In this document: positions 5,859 to 8,655 of the stretch, one piece after another | Layout of the letters: each line of letters starts with the position of its first letter | Position numbering within the stretch: position 1 is the stretch's first letter | Assembly (NCBI GenBank): GCA_020057805.1 | Contig: JAGVFD010000217.1 | Coordinates: 1-8,655 of the forward strand | Reading direction: 5' to 3' | DNA length: 8,655 nt | From: Sideroxydans sp. | GTDB lineage: Bacteria; Pseudomonadota; Gammaproteobacteria; Burkholderiales; Gallionellaceae | The notes under the pieces: generated by a model | Database searches by the model: none | What the model was told of the DNA's origin: nothing | What the model saw: only the letters and a program-made list of their open reading frames with translations | Made by a program: the position numbers and the translations under genes

Positions 5859-8621
5859 ATGAATCTCATCTCAGCCCCCTCCGATATTTCGAGTAAAGAC
5901 GCACCGTTGCGTGACGACATCCGCTTATTGGGCCGCATTTTGGGCGATACCTTGCGCGAACAAGAGGGCGAAGCCACTTACGAGTTGATTGAAAAAGTGC
6001 GCCGTACCGCCGTGCGTTTCCGCAAGACGCAGGACGAGCGCGATGGGGCTTTGCTGGAAGAAATGTTGGATGCGTTGAGTCCAGAAGAGACGTTGCTGGT
6101 GGTGCGCGCTTTTAGTTATTTCTCGCAACTTTCCAACATTGCCGAAGATTTGCATCACAACCGTCGCCGTCGCGCGCACTTGAAGGCAGGCTCCCCTCCG
6201 CAAGAAGGCAGTGTGCAGTTGGTGCTGGATCATGTGCAGGAAAAAAATCTGGGCGTGGAGGATGTGCAGGCTTTCTTTGATAAAGCGTTGATCGCACCCG
6301 TGTTGACTGCGCACCCGACCGAAGTGCAGCGCAAGAGCATTTTGAATTGCCAACTCATCATCTCTAGCTTGTTAGACGAGCGTGATCGCTTGGACATGAC
6401 GCCAGAAGAGTTGGAAGACAACGAAGAAAAGTTGCATCGTTTTGTCCTGATTCTGTGGAGTACGCGCATGTTGCGTACGTCGAAGTTGTCGGTACAGGAT
6501 GAGGTGAAGAACGGCCTATCCTTCTACGACTACACCTTCTTACGTGAGATTCCTCGTCTGTATGCCGGACTAGAAAAACAAATCGAAGCACGTTTCGGTA
6601 AACGTATCGAGCTGCCTCCTTTCTTGCGTGTGGGCAGTTGGATTGGTGGTGACCGCGACGGTAATCCATTCGTGACACATGAGGTGATGTTGGATGCCGC
6701 ACAGCGTCACTCTGGTACGGTGATGGATTACTACTTGGCAGAAACGAATCTATTGAGTTCGCGCTTGAGTTTGTCAGACCGCTTGGTGGATGTGAGCGAT
6801 GAGCTGGAAACATTTTCGGCGCAATCGCCCGACACCGAAGCTAGCCGCGCAGACGAGCCTTATCGTCGTGCTTTACTTGCGGTTTATGCGCGCTTGGTGG
6901 CGACTACCGAGCATCTTGGTCACCATGTGCAGCATCTTCACCCAGTGAGCAAAGATGTTGCGCCGTATGCCAACGCTGAAGAATTTATCGCCGAACTCGA
7001 CATCGTTATTCATTCCTTGGAACACCACGGCGCGCTGTATTTGTCGCGCGGTCGTATGGCTTATCTGCGCCGCGCCGCAGAAGTGTTCGGTTTCCACCTT
7101 GCACCGTTGGACATGCGTCAGCACAGTGCTATCCATGAACAAACCGTAGGTGAATTGCTGGTGAATGCGGGTGTGCCTGACTATTCTGCATTGGATGAGG
7201 CAGGACGTCGCAAAGCGCTGCTTGTGGCATTGCAAGCAGGTCAATTGCTCGCTGCTGATTTGGAAAAGTTTTCAGATGTGCCCAAAGGCGAACTGAAGTT
7301 GATGCATGCCGCTGCTGATATTCATAAACGTTTTGGTCGTGACGCACTGCCTAACTACATCATCTCCAAAACCGATGCTGTGAGCGACATGTTGGAAGTG
7401 GCGCTGATGGTGCAGCAAAGCGGCCTGCTCAATGCCAACAATTTACACATCAATATCATCCCCTTGTTTGAGACCATTGAAGACCTGCGCGGTTGCGGCC
7501 CCATCATGGACGAGTTGTTTTCCATCCCGTTCTATCGAGAGTTGCTGAAGAGTCGTAACAATACGCAAGAAGTGATGCTGGGCTACTCCGACAGCAACAA
7601 GGACGGCGGCTATCTCACCGCGAACTGGGAGTTGTACAAGGCAGAAGTTGAGCTGGTGCAGGTGTTTGAGAAGCACGGTATCGAGTTGCGTTTGTTCCAC
7701 GGTCGGGGTGGCACGGTTGGTCGCGGTGGAGGCCCAAGCTACCAAGCGATCTTGGCGCAGCCACCCGGTAGCGTGAACGCGCAGATCCGCATCACCGAAC
7801 AAGGTGAAGTGATTTCCAGTAAGTACTCTGACCCAGAAATTGGTCGTCGCAATTTGGAAATTTTGGTGGCCGCCACGATGGAAGCGACCATGGTGCACCA
7901 CCACGGTGATGATTCCACCATGCCTGAATTCCACCGCATCATGGAAGGTATGAGCCGCGATGCGTTTGCGTCTTACCGAAAGCTGGTCTATGAGACACCA
8001 GGCTTCACCGATTACTTCTTTGCCGCCACGCCAATTCGCGAGATTGCGGAACTCAACATCGGTAGCCGTCCTTCGGCACGTCGCGCTACGCAAAACATTG
8101 AAGACCTGCGTGCGATTCCTTGGGTGTTCAGCTGGAGCTTGAACCGTGCCATCCTGCCGGGATGGTTTGGATTTGGTAGTGCAGCTAAACAATTTATCGA
8201 GCGTGAAGGGGATGCAGGCCTGAAACAACTGCAAGCCATGAATCAAAACTGGGCGTTTTTCCGTGGCCTGTTATCCAACATGGATATGGTGCTCTCCAAG
8301 ACGGACATGGGTATCGCCTCGCGTTACGCAGAACTGGTGCCGGATGAGGAATTGCGCGCACGTATTTTTGGTGCGATTGAAGCGGAATGGCAGACCACGG
8401 TTGACATGTTGTTTGCGATTACCTGCGAATCGAAATTGTTGGCGGACAACCCGAGTTTGGCGCGCAGCTTGGCGACGCGCACCCCGTACATTGACCCGCT
8501 TAACCACTTGCAAGTGGCGTTGTTGTACCGCCACCGTGCGGGCGATAGTGACGAGAAAGTGAAGCGCGCCATCCACCTCACCATCAACGGTATCGCAGCG
8601 GGTTTGCGTAACAGCGGCTAA
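5859..8621 (+). CDS. ppc: Phosphoenolpyruvate carboxylase (Ppc)
   Basis: This complete 920-residue cytoplasmic enzyme (E. coli 883) carboxylates phosphoenolpyruvate with bicarbonate to oxaloacetate, refilling the TCA cycle. Landmarks, numbered from the ATG at 5859, are VLTAHPTEVQRKS with catalytic H152 (E. coli H138), GSWIGGDRDGNPFVT, SDSNKDGGY with K581 (K546), and FHGRGGTVGRGGGPS with R616 and R622 (R581, R587). The offset of 35 is constant across this core. The residues that bind the feedback inhibitor aspartate in E. coli (R587, K773, R832, N881) have counterparts R622, K814, R874 and N918, so aspartate inhibition is likely. The C-terminus ends RNSG, close to the family RNTG, showing the gene is full length. 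A TTG at 5850 would add three residues (923 in all). I prefer the ATG because GAAG lies 9 bases before it and nothing useful precedes the TTG. It is divergent from hemC, with no downstream gene visible. Confidence 0.98.
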   Translation: MNLISAPSDISSKDAPLRDDIRLLGRILGDTLREQEGEATYELIEKVRRTAVRFRKTQDERDGALLEEMLDALSPEETLLVVRAFSYFSQLSNIAEDLHHNRRRRAHLKAGSPPQEGSVQLVLDHVQEKNLGVEDVQAFFDKALIAPVLTAHPTEVQRKSILNCQLIISSLLDERDRLDMTPEELEDNEEKLHRFVLILWSTRMLRTSKLSVQDEVKNGLSFYDYTFLREIPRLYAGLEKQIEARFGKRIELPPFLRVGSWIGGDRDGNPFVTHEVMLDAAQRHSGTVMDYYLAETNLLSSRLSLSDRLVDVSDELETFSAQSPDTEASRADEPYRRALLAVYARLVATTEHLGHHVQHLHPVSKDVAPYANAEEFIAELDIVIHSLEHHGALYLSRGRMAYLRRAAEVFGFHLAPLDMRQHSAIHEQTVGELLVNAGVPDYSALDEAGRRKALLVALQAGQLLAADLEKFSDVPKGELKLMHAAADIHKRFGRDALPNYIISKTDAVSDMLEVALMVQQSGLLNANNLHINIIPLFETIEDLRGCGPIMDELFSIPFYRELLKSRNNTQEVMLGYSDSNKDGGYLTANWELYKAEVELVQVFEKHGIELRLFHGRGGTVGRGGGPSYQAILAQPPGSVNAQIRITEQGEVISSKYSDPEIGRRNLEILVAATMEATMVHHHGDDSTMPEFHRIMEGMSRDAFASYRKLVYETPGFTDYFFAATPIREIAELNIGSRPSARRATQNIEDLRAIPWVFSWSLNRAILPGWFGFGSAAKQFIEREGDAGLKQLQAMNQNWAFFRGLLSNMDMVLSKTDMGIASRYAELVPDEELRARIFGAIEAEWQTTVDMLFAITCESKLLADNPSLARSLATRTPYIDPLNHLQVALLYRHRAGDSDEKVKRAIHLTINGIAAGLRNSG

Positions 8622-8634
8622 TTATTGGAATGCC

Positions 8635-8651
8635 ATACGCCTTTAGCGTGT
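8635..8651 (+). terminator. Possible hairpin downstream of ppc
   Basis: Thirteen bases after the ppc stop, ATACGC (8635-8640) can pair with GCGTGT (8646-8651), with one G-T pair, around a CTTTA loop. The stem is short, and the next bases, CGAA, are not a T-tract. The window ends there, so it is only a weak terminator candidate. Confidence 0.25.
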
Positions 8652-8655
8652 CGAA

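Noticed and set aside
7443..8246. 267-codon open frame antisense to ppc
   Set aside because: It lies wholly opposite highly conserved ppc codons, has no ribosome-binding site and resembles no known family; it is a codon-bias shadow.
1..8655. A novel defence, mobile or biosynthetic system
   Set aside because: Every gene belongs to a known housekeeping or widespread family, with uniform composition and no integrase, transposase, direct-repeat array or foreign-looking segment.

Overview
The window reads as chromosomal core DNA of a betaproteobacterium. The hemC-hemD-hemX-hemY gene order, the divergently placed ppc, and the protein sequences all fit that class. Nitrosomonadales (for example a Gallionellaceae-like genome) is my best guess, but this is inference from gene order and protein character, not from a database search. 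Base composition is moderate and even. I see no insertion sequence, prophage, CRISPR array, tRNA or rRNA.

Layout from left to right. (1) Positions 1-740, minus strand: a YeeZ-like atypical SDR/epimerase-family protein, cut by the window edge at its C-terminus. (2) A 51-base divergent intergenic stretch containing a small palindrome. (3) Positions 792-1796, plus strand: a soluble 2Fe-2S ferredoxin/FAD/NAD(P)H reductase of the type usually labelled CDP-6-deoxy-glucoseen reductase. It converges on hemY with only 10 bases between the stops, and its probable terminator hairpin lies inside the 3' end of hemY. (4) Positions 5765 down to 1807, minus strand: the tetrapyrrole operon hemC, hemD, hemX, hemY, tightly packed with gaps of 8 and 4 bases and then a 4-base ATGA overlap. 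(5) A 93-base divergent control region with a good hemC promoter and an inverted repeat lying over it. (6) Positions 5859-8621, plus strand: a complete phosphoenolpyruvate carboxylase gene, ppc, followed by 34 bases that hold a small possible hairpin.

HemC condenses four porphobilinogens into hydroxymethylbilane, and HemD cyclises that to uroporphyrinogen III. HemX and HemY are inner-membrane accessory proteins carried in the same operon; their exact biochemical role is not settled. Ppc makes oxaloacetate and so feeds the TCA cycle. That cycle also supplies the 2-oxoglutarate/glutamate from which most betaproteobacteria make 5-aminolevulinate, so the divergent ppc/hemC pair joins related branches of metabolism. 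The SDR gene and the reductase gene are also divergent, and no sugar-biosynthesis genes are visible beside them.

No previously undescribed multi-gene system is evident. The points most worth checking are small regulatory structures: the inverted repeat over the hemC -10 element, the terminator embedded in hemY, and the palindrome between the SDR and reductase genes. The true substrate of the reductase and the start codon of ppc are also open.
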